From assembly GCA_015179125.1 (NCBI GenBank), contig WHVA01000333.1, forward strand, positions 1 through 64,000: 64,000 nucleotides of DNA, in the 5' to 3' direction. Below the pieces are notes generated by a model. It did no database searches. It saw nothing but the letters and a program-made list of their open reading frames with translations, and was not told the DNA's origin. Below, one piece after another: positions 20,801-29,469 of this stretch (its first letter is position 1; every line of letters starts with the position of its first letter). The stretch comes from Gautieria morchelliformis (lineage: Eukaryota; Basidiomycota; Agaricomycetes; Gomphales; Gomphaceae). The position numbers were made by a program, and so were the translations under genes.

Positions 20801-21398
20801 AAGGTGCCTGCCTGTGTCTTCCCAAGGGCTGTGCTGGGATAGGCTGTATACCAGCAGCTTGAGCACGCAAATCTGCCACCGCTGTAGAGCCTACTACAGG
20901 CTGTCCAATTCCAGCCGCCTGAGCAGGCAACTGAGCAATTGCTGCAGAACCTACTACAGGGGCTGGCTGTCCAGCGTCAGGCCTATTTCTTCTGAGGGGC
21001 TGTAATCGTGGGATAACTGCTAACTGTGCATGCAGGGCAGCCACCTGCTCTCCAGTACTGGGATCAGGTGGATATGATGGCCCCGCAAGTGCAGGAGGGC
21101 GCGATGATGGCCCTGCAGGCATAGGAGGACGTGATGATGGCCCCGCAGGCATTGGTGGACATGATGGCCCTGCCACAGGTTGTTGAAAAGGATCGGCTGC
21201 ACTGCTTCTAGAAGGAAGGTGAGGGATAGCAAAAGGCGGTGGTGGAGGGGGTGGCTGGTTCTGAGCTCCAATATGCGCTCTCCGACGCGCTCTCCGATTA
21301 CTGGGTGGTGTCATTACCTCCTGCCCCTCCCTCGCACTTTCACGCACCCACTGACAGTTGCTCTCTGGGGTAGAAGGATCCCTGAGAAATGCAGGCAT
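17862..21398 (-). CDS. Helitron Rep (HUH endonuclease) with proline-rich N-terminus
   Basis: A 1178-codon frame from ATG 21398. Residues about 30-300 are Pro/Gln/Leu-rich with short repeats (PPQPLPAPPQ). A Cys cluster PCPDCGALH with a later CC lies near 318-345. The Helitron-like N-terminal domain follows (about 570-720, RAGKLFQQYIVDSWAA, NQHTLRAEMYNQMMDA). The HUH motif is LPHMHILIWF (near residue 770), and the two-tyrosine motif is KYIHKYLYKGHD (near 905-910). Rep nicks one strand at each element end and ligates through the tyrosines. The frame reads out of phase shortly after GLFLLEK, giving a short tail and TGA at 17864-17862. Either a single-base deletion in a run of five A/T or a -1 slip on that run would explain this. 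The length is typical for the Rep part, and no other stop occurs. Confidence 0.9.
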   Translation of the reverse strand: MPAFLRDPSTPESNCQWVRESAREGQEVMTPPSNRRARRRAHIGAQNQPPPPPPPFAIPHLPSRSSAADPFQQPVAGPSCPPMPAGPSSRPPMPAGPSSRPPALAGPSYPPDPSTGEQVAALHAQLAVIPRLQPLRRNRPDAGQPAPVVGSAAIAQLPAQAAGIGQPVVGSTAVADLRAQAAGIQPIPAQPLGRHRQAPLQPPPRPPVVGSAAVAALWAQANAVRPMPRLLPALLRLLQRLPAPPQPPQPLPAPPQPPQPLPGPPQPLQPLPAPPRPPQPLPVPRQRPQRPPPPIPLGRSRIIEAGVQRHDLGPMVIPCPDCGALHWMAERLLKSSNRRPRFGDCCLEGKVQLPELPVLPQPLRQLLEGQDPEAKQFRQNIRQYNAAFAFTSLGADFDLNLLREGRGPYVLKLQGKLYHIHGSLIPNPGRAIQYAQLYIYDPALALAQRKARNPGLSPTIMGDLQEMLLLCNPHVPIYRQAAQRLRAQGQNGEIRARLTYREHRDPRRYNIPTADEIAVVLPGDGINPEPRDVIVQLKGGRFRRVSDMNPNYASLHYVLLFPRGELGWQPGIRYRQLPGERERRGCVTQIQYHSYRLFQRTEEPTTLLRAGKLFQQYIVDSWAAAEQSRLWWIRTNQHTLRAEMYNQMMDAFHRNDNDRDPNNLGTRSILPTTFQGGTRDMHENLQNSLAISRKHGVADLFITMTANPNWQEILDALLPGQTPQDRPDLVSWVFQLKKKYLIDLIVKEKVFGETVTHVHTIEFQKRGLPHMHILIWFERYSKIRHPHEVDSMISAEFPDPETHPVLYRLVCELMTHGPCGEMNRNTPCMENGKCKKNFPKPFCEETSLNEDGYPKYRRRNDGRLHNVRGDMLDNRWVVPYSALLLLKFWCHINPELTINVRCIKYIHKYLYKGHDRTTMEFGRTQDEIKQYLDPRYVSAHKACWRLLEREIHTQVPAVMALPVHEKDHHTIIFDPNQDVDNVLERAEAKKTPLMAYFEVNDIYPEARDLLYVEFPEHFTWHSQEKVWTPRQGGYSIGRLHFANPRSGERFFVRTLLTVVKGARSFEELRSVDGIQYATYKEACRARGPLDDDQELRLCLQEASGMKTGAHLRHLFATILGHCNPSGPGRLWDGFREHICDDLRHQLQIRHGMQDPQDDQVYDFGLFLLEKSSSRVECP

Positions 21399-21549
21399 AA
21401 GAGTAGAGAGAGGATAAAGATATCAATATCAGACTTACATCGCCAGCAGACTAAGGCAAACTCAGGGAAAACAGGCTGTGCGGGTATCTCAGACGGATTG
21501 CAAAGCCACTGATCCTAATATAAATACTGCAAATAGCAGATACAGTTAC

Positions 21550-22130
21550 AAAAACTTACCAGAAAGGGGATAATACCCAGGTAGGGTATGCAGTAGTGAC
21601 AGGACAAATGCACTTGAAAAGTGCCTACAAAATGCCAAAAAAGCAAAGTTATAGCAAATAAGAACATAATAAGTATCAAAAAAAGGCAGATACAATAGCA
21701 TAACACTCGCCAGAAACACCCAGGTAGCAAGTGCAGCAGTGACAGGAAGAATGTCACTTGAAAAGTGCCTAAAAAAGGCCAAAAAAGCGAAAATATAGCA
21801 AATAAGAACATAATAAGCATCAGTGAAAGGCAGATACAATGGCATAACACTCAGCAGAAACACCCAGGTACCCAGTGCAGCAGTGACAGGACAAATATCA
21901 CTTGCAAAGTGCCTAAAAAAGGCCAAAAAAGCGAAAATATAGCAAATAAGAACATAATAAGCATCAGGAAAAGGCAGATACAATAGCATAACACTCACCA
22001 GAAACACCCAGGTACTCAGTGCACCAGTGACAGGACAAATATCACTTGGAAAGAGCCTAAAAAAGGCCAAAAAAGCGAAATTATAAATAACAAACATAAA
22101 AAGGCAGTTTCAGTAGCATCAAACTCACCA
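21550..22130 (-). repeat. Tandem repeat of about 144 bp in the Helitron 5' leader
   Basis: Units recur at about 21556, 21710, 21854, 21996 and 22127 (plus strand), each containing CAGAAACACCCAGGTA or a variant, CAGTGACAGG, CTTGAAAAGTGCC and AGCAAATAAGAACATAATAA. Spacings of 142-144 are mostly multiples of three, so a minus-strand frame stays open through them with a hydrophobic repeat of about 48 residues. Each unit also has CTGGTGAGT or CTGGTAAGT on the minus strand, a good 5' splice-donor context, just before the repeated GTTATG. The role is unknown. Confidence 0.75.
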
Positions 22131-22489
22131 GAAAGAACCTAGATAGGATGTTAATGGAAGGGATGCAGGTGGTGGGAGGGATGGGATGGGATGGGATGAT
22201 GGTAGAAGGAGGGCAGAGGGGACCGGCTGCACAGCGTCTGCCAGGTCACCCAGCGCTGTACCGGCAAGCCCCAGAGACCAGTCGGTCTGGGCTGGGCCTG
22301 GGCCTAGGGCTCGCGGCTGTGCCACTCGCTCCGCTGACCTAATTTTTACGTAACATTATTTGTCAGCGGGCCCACAACCACCCACCCCCCACGTTTAACT
22401 CTTAGACTAGGTGGATACCCGCGCTTCGCGCGGGGGTGCAAGTCAAACGCCTCGGTAAGGTCAAACACATCAGCAAAGTCAAACACCTT

Positions 22490-23100
22490 GGGTAAATCAA
22501 ACTTGGGATAAGTCAAACACATTCAGATAAGTAAAACACATCTTATTGATTAAAAGTAGCTCTAAGTAACACATTGAGGTAGGTAATGTTATGACCATGC
22601 TGCTTGACCAACTCTGGTACCTCTGCACCTCCTCTGACTCTATTCCGCAACATCCACACTTCGACCTTTTGATCCCCTTGTTCTTTCCTATTCACATACT
22701 TCCCCTTATGACTCTATTCACCAGCCTTCCTTACTTAACCCTTAGCATAGCAAGTCTGGAGCATCAGGAGTTCCATTTGTACAACATTGGGTGAATCAAA
22801 CTTGGGATAAGTCAAACACATTCAGATAAGTAAAACTCTTCTTATTGCTTGAAAGTAACTCTAAATAACACATCAAGGTAGGTAATGTTATGACCATGCT
22901 CAACCAACTCCGGTACCCCTGCACCTCCGACTCATTCCACAATGTCTGCACTTCAACCTTGTGATCCCCTTGTTCTTCACATATTTCCCCTTATGACTCT
23001 TTTCACCAGCATTCCATACTTGACCCTCAGCACAGCAAGTCCAGAGCGTCAGGAGTTCCATTTGTTCCACTAGCAATTAGACCCTTGGTCTTTTGCCTAT
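22490..23100. repeat. Tandem duplication of about 299 bp spanning Helitron and LTR sequence
   Basis: Sequence from about 22490 (AATCAAACTTGGGATAAGTC) through the LTR start at 22587 and on to about 22785 is repeated from about 22790, with the second LTR start at 22886. The duplicated block crosses the LTR insertion point, so the duplication happened after the LTR landed. Confidence 0.75.
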
Positions 23101-23525
23101 TGTTCTTAGTTCTACACTGCACCCCCTTGTAGTTCCTCTTGTTTCGCATTAGGTACTTTTATCCTAGTTACTTGCACTGGAATTGCTTACCTCTACCTTC
23201 TGACATGTTGTCTCAGCTCTTTGTATAAAACCCAGTCATGTGTGCCTCTGTTCAGCAATCAGATAATCGACTTTGATACGTGACTCCCTTTGCACTGTCT
23301 CCGGTTCTTAGACCTGCAAGGCCTCTGTCTCTCTGACCTCCATCTTCCAACTCGATTTCTCATATCCAACTTAACTCAATTCTTGAACCCTTACTACTTC
23401 AGTTACAATACTCAACCTCTTCCAACTTCCAATCTCAGATCTCCAAAATACTTAGGATGATAGTTGGGGGTGCAACATATAAGTTGAAGCTGCAGTCCTT
23501 TTAGATCCAAACCTGATACATAACA
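22886..23525 (+). mobile_element. Solo LTR (family B, about 640 bp) inside Helitron unit E2
   Basis: Begins TGTTATGACCATG, ends GATACATAACA, and is flanked by the 5-bp duplication GGTAA (22881-22885 and 23526-23530). A TATA box TTGTATAAAA lies at 23221-23230. Related copies lie at 28039-28597 (truncated, in E4) and, reversed, at 60380-61032. There is no internal coding part, so it is a solo LTR from unequal exchange. Length and duplication size fit a gypsy or copia element; the parent is not in the window. Confidence 0.9.
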
Positions 23526-23589
23526 GGTAATGACTCTACCCATTTCTCCCCATGTCTCATGTTCCCTACCTCACATGTAGTCTGTCCTT

Positions 23590-24320
23590 GCCTGTAGTGT
23601 GTCATCACACTTTATCTGTCCTCACACGTATTGCATCCTCACATGTAGCATGTCCTCACATGTGGCATGTCCCCAAGTATAGTGTGCGTAGTGTGTCTCC
23701 ACATGTAGCATGTCTCCATATGTAGTGTGTCCCCACATGCAGTACAATGTGCATGCCATGAGGGACATGCATAACATGTCCCTCAAGTATTTTGTGTGTA
23801 GCATGTCCCTAAATTATAGCATGTGTGTCCCCCATGCATAGCGTGTCCACATGTGTAGCATGTCCCTACATGTAGTGTGTGTAGCACCTCCCTCAAGTAT
23901 AGTGTGCAAAGTGTGTCCCCAATGCATAACATGTCCCCCAAGTATAGTGTGCATAGCATGTCCTTTGTTTGTAGTGTGTCCCCCAAGTATAGCATGTGTA
24001 GAATGTCCCTTGTTTGTAGTGTTTTCCCCTGTAGTGTGTCCCTTGTTTGTACCGTGTCCCCCAAGCATAGTGTGTCCCCACATTTAGTGTGCACATCCCC
24101 ATGCATAGTGTACATGTGCCCATGCATAGTGTGTGTGTCCCCATGCATAGCATGCTTGTCCCCATGCATAACATGTGTGTCCCCACACATAACATGCATG
24201 TATCCACACATAACAGATGTAACTCCATGCATAACGTGTGTGTCCCCATGCATAGTGTGTGTAGCATGCCCCTCAAGTATAGAATGCATAGCATGTCCCA
24301 ATGGCATGTGTAGCATATCC
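23590..24320. repeat. Minisatellite, TGTCCCC-type, unit E2
   Basis: An irregular tandem array of 17-26 bp units built on TGTCCCCATGCATAGC, TGTCCCCAAGTATAGTG and TGTCCTTTGTTTGTAG. It keeps several spurious frames open on both strands because the units lack stops. The same array type, with the same order of variants, occurs in unit E4 (28730-29450). Confidence 0.9.
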
Positions 24321-24359
24321 CAAGGGCCTCAAAGTGAAGCAAGCAGAGGCTGTCTTTTC

Positions 24360-25020
24360 ATTAACTTTTAGCAAACTCAGGGACATGTATCAATATCTAT
24401 TGTGACATACAGATATAAATAAAATAGTAAAGGAAGCCATATTTAAGCAGCTGCTGTCATTAATTTTAACAAAGTCAGGATTATCTATTTTTTGAAAAAT
24501 GTCAAAACAAATGTCTAGTACATTTAAGCTGAAGTTATTATTAATTTTAGCAGAGTCAAGATTATCTATTTTTCTAAAAATGACAATGAAATGGACTGTA
24601 CATTTAAGCTGGAGCTGTTGTCAATTTTCACAAAGTCAGGATAATTTATTGACATCTATTTGTGAAAAAATGCCAAAAAGTACAGTACATTGAAGCAGAA
24701 GCTGTTATTAATGCACAGCCCAAGCCAGAGAAGCCCAGAGACTGACAGAGAAACCCAGAGCCCAGCCAAAGCCATAGTAAGCCAGCCACCAGTATAGCCA
24801 GAGAAGGAGTGCCTGGCAGCTTTATAGTAAATAAAACAACAAAACAAACCACATTTAAAAGTAGAACCTATTGTCATTAATTTTAGAGGAAACTTATTGA
24901 TGTCAATTATTCGAAAAAAACCTAATATATATATATATATAAATACTTTTTTTCAGCACAGTCTTGGGATTTTATTTAAATCTATTTTCGAAAAAATTCA
25001 CAAAAATATAAAGCACATGT
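24360..25020. repeat. A-rich repeats of about 100 bp, unit E2
   Basis: Three to four divergent units share TTAGCAAAGTCAGGATAATT, TATTGATATCTATTT, GAAAAAATGTCAAAAA and AGTACATTGAAGCAGAAGC. Equivalent stretches lie in E3 (27000-27500), E4 (29470-30130) and E5 (32110-32600), always between the minisatellite and the 5' end. They look like a subterminal feature of this Helitron group. Confidence 0.75.
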
Positions 25021-25664
25021 GACAATACAATATGATGAAAAAAAAAAATTGGAACCAATAAAATTACCAACACAAATAAAATAAAATACATGGCAATGCA
25101 TTAAAAAAAAGGTATTACCTACCAATAGAAAGTCAGCCAAGCCAATAGATAGCCAGCCAACCAAAGCAATAGACAGCCAGCCAGCTAAAGGAGGAGACAC
25201 CAGAGGGCGCAGCAGACAGCAGACAGCGCAGACAGCAGACAAAGCAGAGAGCAGACACAGCAGAGAGCACACAGTAGACAGAGCAGACAGCAGAGAGAGG
25301 AATTGCCGGTCAGGCAGATTCCTGGCGTTCCACCCTACCGAACTGCCTTTATATACTGCGCACGCGTGTTGTGCACGGACCATGCACAAACGGGTCACGT
25401 GACCATGGACGCTGCTGCGCAGCGTGCATTGCTCGCGGCTGTGCCGCTCGCCACTGACATAAGTTTTACGTAATATTATTTGTCAGCGGTGCCCACAACC
25501 TCCCACCGAGCCACTTTCATATAGTGTAACTAGGTGGGTACCCGCGCTTCGCGCGGGGGTGTAGGTCAAGCGCCTTGGTAAGGTCAAATGCATCAGTAAG
25601 GTCAAGTGAATCAGTAAGGTCAAGTGCATTGGGGTAAATAGGATCATGCAAAATATATCCCTGA

Positions 25665-25865
25665 TCATATGGTATCATGAATCATGTATGCACCCATGGA
25701 ACAGCTGAACATGCAGAGCTCTCTCTCGACCTCTGGGATGGGCCTCCCAGTGACTCTAGACATGAAAGTGGTAATAGTCTTGACTGAATCATCAGAGATT
25801 ATAAGATTGCGCCTATTGTCATAATCCACAGGTTTCAAAGCTTGTGCATTGTGAAATAGATCCAA
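25665..25865 (-). CDS. Unrecognised 66-codon frame conserved in units E3 and E5
   Basis: The frame reads LFHNAQALKPVDYDNRRN, then SVKTITTFMSRV and PEVERELCMF. The same frame in E5 (31112-30912) is nearly identical in protein. Sequence just upstream on the minus strand, shared by both units, also looks coding in another frame (SGSVRVSPEDQLA, QDPQDHYWIYF). I do not recognise the family. It may be a piece of a host gene captured by an ancestral element, or the shared sequence may simply reflect the common origin of E3 and E5. Confidence 0.35.
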   Translation of the reverse strand: MDLFHNAQALKPVDYDNRRNLIISDDSVKTITTFMSRVTGRPIPEVERELCMFSCSMGAYMIHDTI

Positions 25866-25999
25866 TAGTGATCTTGGGGATCCAGAATTTTGACAATGTG
25901 GTTATATCAATATGCCAGCTGATCCTCCGGTGACACTCTCACAGAACCAGAAACAATACCAAAATCAGAAATGGGGGAAGACCCAAAGTGCAGTTGGAT

Positions 26000-26423
26000 A
26001 GCATGTCCTCACACGTAACGTGTCCTCAGGTAGTGTGTCCTGTAACGTGTCCTCACAGGTAGCGTGTCCCCACACGTAACGTGTCCTCACAGGTAGCATG
26101 TCCCCACACGTAACGTGTCCCCACAGGTAGCGTGTCCCCACAGGTAGCGTGTCCCCACAGGTAGCGTGTCCCCACACGTAACGTGTCCCCACAGGTAGCG
26201 TGTCCCCACAGGTAGCGTGTCCCCACTGTCCCCACGTATCCCACACGTGTCCCCACTGTCCCCACGTATCCCACACGTAACGTGTCCCCACAGGTAGCGT
26301 GTCCCCACACGTAACGTGTCCCCACTGTCCCCACGTATCCCACACGTAACGTGTCCCCACAGGTAGCGTGTCCCCACACGTAATGTGTCCTCACAGGTAG
26401 TGTGTCCCCACACGTAATGTGTC
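26000..26423. repeat. 17-bp minisatellite, unit E3, proximal part
   Basis: About 24 units alternate between GTGTCCCCACAGGTAGC and GTGTCCCCACACGTAAC, with some CTGTCCCCACGTATCCCACAC variants. Unit length is 17 bp. The second form contains CACGTAACGTG, an imperfect palindrome. It continues after the solo LTR at 26818-26992. Confidence 0.92.
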
Positions 26424-26428
26424 CTCAC

Positions 26429-26817
26429 TGTTATTTCGTTATTCCATTGCCTTGCCAAAATGGGAAGGACTGGGAGGAGTCTGCACATTAACTCGAGCGC
26501 AGGAGATGTAGGGAAAAGAACTTGAGACTGATAGTGAGAACACTGTTAACTCACTCAACTGGACTCAACAATGTGAGTGAATGGGCTAAAACCAATGATT
26601 TGTTGTAGCTAAAGTCCTAGCTACTTATACAGTGGTGAACAGGGGTAAAACCCTATGGAACATTGGATTAGGAGTGCATACATCACCAATGATGTCAATG
26701 ATGATGCTATGTGCCCCTAGGTGGATAATCCATTGATGATGATGTATGCCCCTAGGAGGATAATCCATTGATGATGATGTATGCCCCTAGGAAATACCCC
26801 TCTAGAATCCAATAACA
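26429..26817. mobile_element. Solo LTR (family A, 389 bp) inserted in the minisatellite
   Basis: Begins TGTTATTTCG, ends CCAATAACA, and is flanked by a perfect 5-bp duplication CTCAC (26424-26428 and 26818-26822). The surrounding sequence on both sides is the 17-bp minisatellite, so the insertion point is certain. Internally, the 33-36 bp block with GGATAATCCATTGATGATG is duplicated. The equivalent minisatellite in E5 lacks it, so it arrived after E3 and E5 separated. Confidence 0.92.
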
Positions 26818-26992
26818 CTCACAGGTAGCGTGTCCTCACACGTAACGTGTCCCCACAGGTAGCGTGTCCTCAAACGTGTCCTCACATGTAATGTGTCCCC
26901 ACAGGTAGCGTGTCCTCACACGTAACATGTCCTCACACGTAACGTGTCCCCACAGGTAGCGTGTCCTCACACGTAACATGTCCTCACACATA
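26818..26992. repeat. 17-bp minisatellite, unit E3, distal part
   Basis: Continuation of the same array after the solo LTR, with GTGTCCTCACACGTAAC and GTGTCCCCACAGGTAGC units. Confidence 0.9.
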
Positions 26993-27701
26993 TCAGGGAC
27001 ATGTATCAGTATCTATTTTGTGACATATATACAATAGCAAAAGAAACCACATTTAAGCAGCTGTTGTCATTAATTTTAGCAAAGTCAGGATAATTTATTG
27101 ATATCTACCTTTTGAAAAAATGTCAAAAAAATGTACACTACATTTAAGCTGAAGCTGGTACAAAGTTTAGCAAAGTCAGGATAATTCATTGATATCTATA
27201 TTTATTTTTCAAAGAAAGATAAAAAGAAAACACACTACATTAAAACAGAAGTTGTTATTAACTTTAACCAAGTCAGAATAAGTTATTGATATCTACTTGC
27301 GAAAAAATATCAAAAAAATGTACAGGATATTTAAGTTGGCCGTGATTAAGGTTAGCAAGTTAGATTTATTGATGTCTATTTGCGAAAAAATATCAAAAAA
27401 ATGTACATGATAATTAAGTTGGCTATTAATAAGTTAGGTTTATTGATATGTATTTGCGAAAAAATATCAAAAAAATATACAGGACATTGAAGCAGAAGCT
27501 GGTGTCAATTCACAGCCAGAGAAGCCCAGAGACACCCAGAGACACACACAAAGACACCCAGAGCCCAGCCAAAGCAATAGTAAGCCCACCAGCACAGCCA
27601 GAGCGCAGGAGGACACCAGTGGGGAGTGCGGTTCTGCAGCATCGCTCTCTTTATACCAAGTGAAGGGTCGTGCACGGACCACTCGCGTATGGTCGCGAAC
27701 C

Positions 27702-27862
27702 GGTCACGTGACCTGGGACGCTGCTGCGCAGCGTCAATGGTCTGGGCTGGGCCTGGGCCTAGGGCTCGCGGCTGCGCCGCTCGCTCCGCTGACCTAATTT
27801 TTACGTAACATTATTTGTAAGCGGTGCCCACAACCACCCACCCCCCGCGTTTCACTCTTAGA
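27702..27862. other. Palindromic 5' subterminal block of the Helitrons (unit E3)
   Basis: Contains GGTCACGTGACC (27702-27713, perfect palindrome), GCTGCTGCGCAGCG (palindromic core GCTGCGCAGC) and CTCGCGGCTGCGCCGCTCGC (27765-27784), then CCCACAACCACCCACC and the 5' end. Versions of the block occur in all six units (16031, 22310, 25431, 27765, 30593 with 30668, 32862). Conservation and symmetry suggest binding by Rep, or the element's promoter; this is inference. Confidence 0.6.
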
Positions 27863-28038
27863 CTAGGTGGATACCCGCGCTTCGCGCGGGGGTGCAAGTC
27901 AAACGCCTCGGTAAGGTCAAACGCACCAGCAAGGTCAAACGCCTTGGGTAAATCAAACTTGGGATAAGTCAAACACATTCGGATAAGAAAATTTCATTCA
28001 GATAAGTAAAACGCATCTTATTGATTGAAGGTAGGTAA

Positions 28039-28597
28039 TGTTATGACCATGCTGCTCGACCAACTCTGGTACCTCCATGCCTCCTCTGGCTCTATTCCGC
28101 AACGTCCACACTTTGACCTTTTGATCACCTTGTTCTTTACTATTCACATACTTCCCCTTTTGACTCTATTCACCGGCCTTCCCTACTTGACCCTTAGCAT
28201 AGCAAGTCCAGAGCATCAGGAGATCCATTTGTTCCACTATCAATTAGACCCACATTCCCCTTGTTCTTTTGCCTATTGATTGTTCTTAGTTCTCCCTGGC
28301 ACCCCCTTGTAGTTCCTCTTGTTCCGTATTAGTTACTTACTCCATTTATCCTAGTTACTTTGCTTGCACCGGAATTGCTTACCTCTACCTTCTGACATGT
28401 TGTCTCAGCTCTTTGTATAAAACCCAGTCATGTGTGCCTCTGTTCTGCAATCAGATAATTGACTTTGATATGTGACTCCCTTTGCACTGTTTCCTGTTCT
28501 TACCACAGCAAGTACTTGCAAGGCCTCTGTCTCTCTGACCTCTGCCTTCCAACTTGATTTCTGATATCCAACTTAACTCGATTCTTGAACCCTTACC
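28039..28597 (+). mobile_element. LTR family B, 3'-truncated copy in unit E4
   Basis: Starts TGTTATGACCATGCTGC after GGTAA (28034-28038), at the same position in the Helitron as the E2 solo LTR, so both descend from one insertion. It stops about 100 bp before the LTR end, at the degenerate Helitron terminus at 28599. A TATA box (TTGTATAAAA) is present near 28412. Confidence 0.85.
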
Positions 28598-28598
28598 T

Positions 28599-28627
28599 CT
28601 TGGTGGATACCCATGCTTCACACGGGG
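28599..28627 (-). other. Degenerate internal Helitron 3' end
   Basis: CTTGGTGGATACCCATGCTTCACACGG on the plus strand aligns with the CTAGGTGGATACCCGCGCTTCGCGCGG ends. CTAG is changed to CTTG and the stem is broken by three C-to-T or G-to-A type changes, as expected for an old copy exposed to CpG decay or repeat-induced mutation. It marks a unit boundary hidden inside E4. Confidence 0.7.
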
Positions 28628-28729
28628 GTGTAGGTCAAACACATTGGGTAAATCAAACTTGGGATAAGTAAAACACATCTCATTGCAATTGAAAGTAGCT
28701 ATAAGTAACACATCAAGATAGGTAATGTC

Positions 28730-29450
28730 TCTACACATGGCTGCATGTGCCCAAGTAGTGTGCATAGCATGTCCTCCATCCATAGTGTGTCTTCACATGT
28801 AGTGTGTCCCCACATGTAGCATGTCCCCAAGTACAGTGTGCGTAGCGTGTCCCACATGCATAGCATGTCCCTGGTTTGTAGCATGTCCCCAAACGTAGCG
28901 TGTCCCTAAATTATAGCATGTGTGTCCCCCATGCATAGCATGTCCACATGTGTAGCATGTCCCTACGTGTAGTGTGTGTAGCATCTCCCTCAAGTATAGT
29001 GTGCAAAGTGTGTCCCCAATGCATAACATGTCCCCCAAGTATAGTGTGCATAGCATGTCCTTTGTTTGTAGTGTGTCCCTCAAGTATAGCATGTGTAGAA
29101 TGTCCCTTGTTTGTAGTGTTTTCCCCTGTAGTGTGTCCCTTGTTTGTACCATGTCCCCCAAGCATAGTGTGTCCCCACATATAGTGTGCACATCCCCATG
29201 CATAACATGGGTGTCCCCAAGTATAGTGTGTGTGTCCCCATGGATAGCATGCTTGTCCCCATGGATAACATGTGTCTCTCCACACATAGCATGTGTGTCC
29301 CCATGCATAACATGCGTGTCCCCATGCATAGCAGGCGTGTCCCCAAGCATAGCGTGTGTGTCCCCACGCATAACATGCGTGTCCCCATGCATAGCGTGTG
29401 TAGCATGCCCCTCAAGTATAGCATGCGTAGCATATCCCCAAGGGCCTCAA
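28730..29450. repeat. Minisatellite, TGTCCCC-type, unit E4
   Basis: Same type and order of variants as 23590-24320 in E2. The match is close between 28910 and 29200, weaker towards the 29.4 kb end, where TGTCCCCATGCATAGCG and TGTCCCCACGCATAACATGC units are expanded. Confidence 0.9.
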
Positions 29451-29469
29451 AGTGAAGCAAGCAGAGGCT

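Larger units (their letters stand above)
16142..22406 (-). mobile_element. Helitron unit E1: rolling-circle transposon with Rep and helicase frames (alpha type)
   Basis: Minus-strand 5' end TCTAAGAGTTAAACG at 22406; 3' end CTAG at 16145-16142, followed by T. Helitrons insert between A and T, begin TC and end CTRR preceded by a hairpin; here the hairpin arms CCTGCGC and GCGCGGG lie at 16153-16169, 11 bases before CTAG. The 6265-bp unit encodes a Rep frame (21398-17862) and a Pif1-family helicase frame (17871-16342) that overlap out of frame. The 5' leader holds four to five tandem repeats of about 144 bp. It is the only unit in the array with the enzymes and is the likely source of trans activity, if still functional. 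Confidence 0.9.
22407..25529 (-). mobile_element. Helitron unit E2: non-autonomous beta-type element
   Basis: Minus-strand 3' end: perfect hairpin CCCGCGC-TTC-GCGCGGG (22418-22434 on plus), then GTATCCACCTAG ending at 22407. The next base is the first base of E1 (TCTAAG), so the two elements touch. The 5' end TTACACTATATG is at 25529. Inside, from 3' to 5', are a 300-bp tandem duplication, a solo LTR (22886-23525), a minisatellite (23590-24320), A-rich repeats of about 100 bp (24360-25020) and a short Gln/Ser-type repeat (25200-25300). No Rep or helicase frame is present, so mobility would depend on E1-like enzymes. Confidence 0.85.
25530..27862 (-). mobile_element. Helitron unit E3: non-autonomous alpha-type element
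   Basis: Minus-strand 3' end GTACCCACCTAG at 25530, preceded by the perfect hairpin at 25541-25557 and followed without a gap by the TTACAC 5' end of E2. The 5' end TCTAAGAGTGAAACG is at 27862, touching E4's CTAG. Content: a short captured-looking frame (25865-25665), a 17-bp minisatellite split by a solo LTR (26000-26992), A-rich repeats (27000-27500), and the palindromic 5' subterminal block with GGTCACGTGACC at 27702-27713. Confidence 0.88.

Noticed and set aside
23590..24370. Long open frames of Met/Cys/His- or Ser/Val-rich protein on both strands
   Set aside because: They are frames through a minisatellite whose units lack stops; the same happens at 26000-26490, 28800-29550 and 31240-31820.
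26000..26423. CRISPR-like regular repeats
   Set aside because: The 17-bp units are contiguous with no unique spacers, the context is a eukaryotic Helitron, and no cas gene is present.
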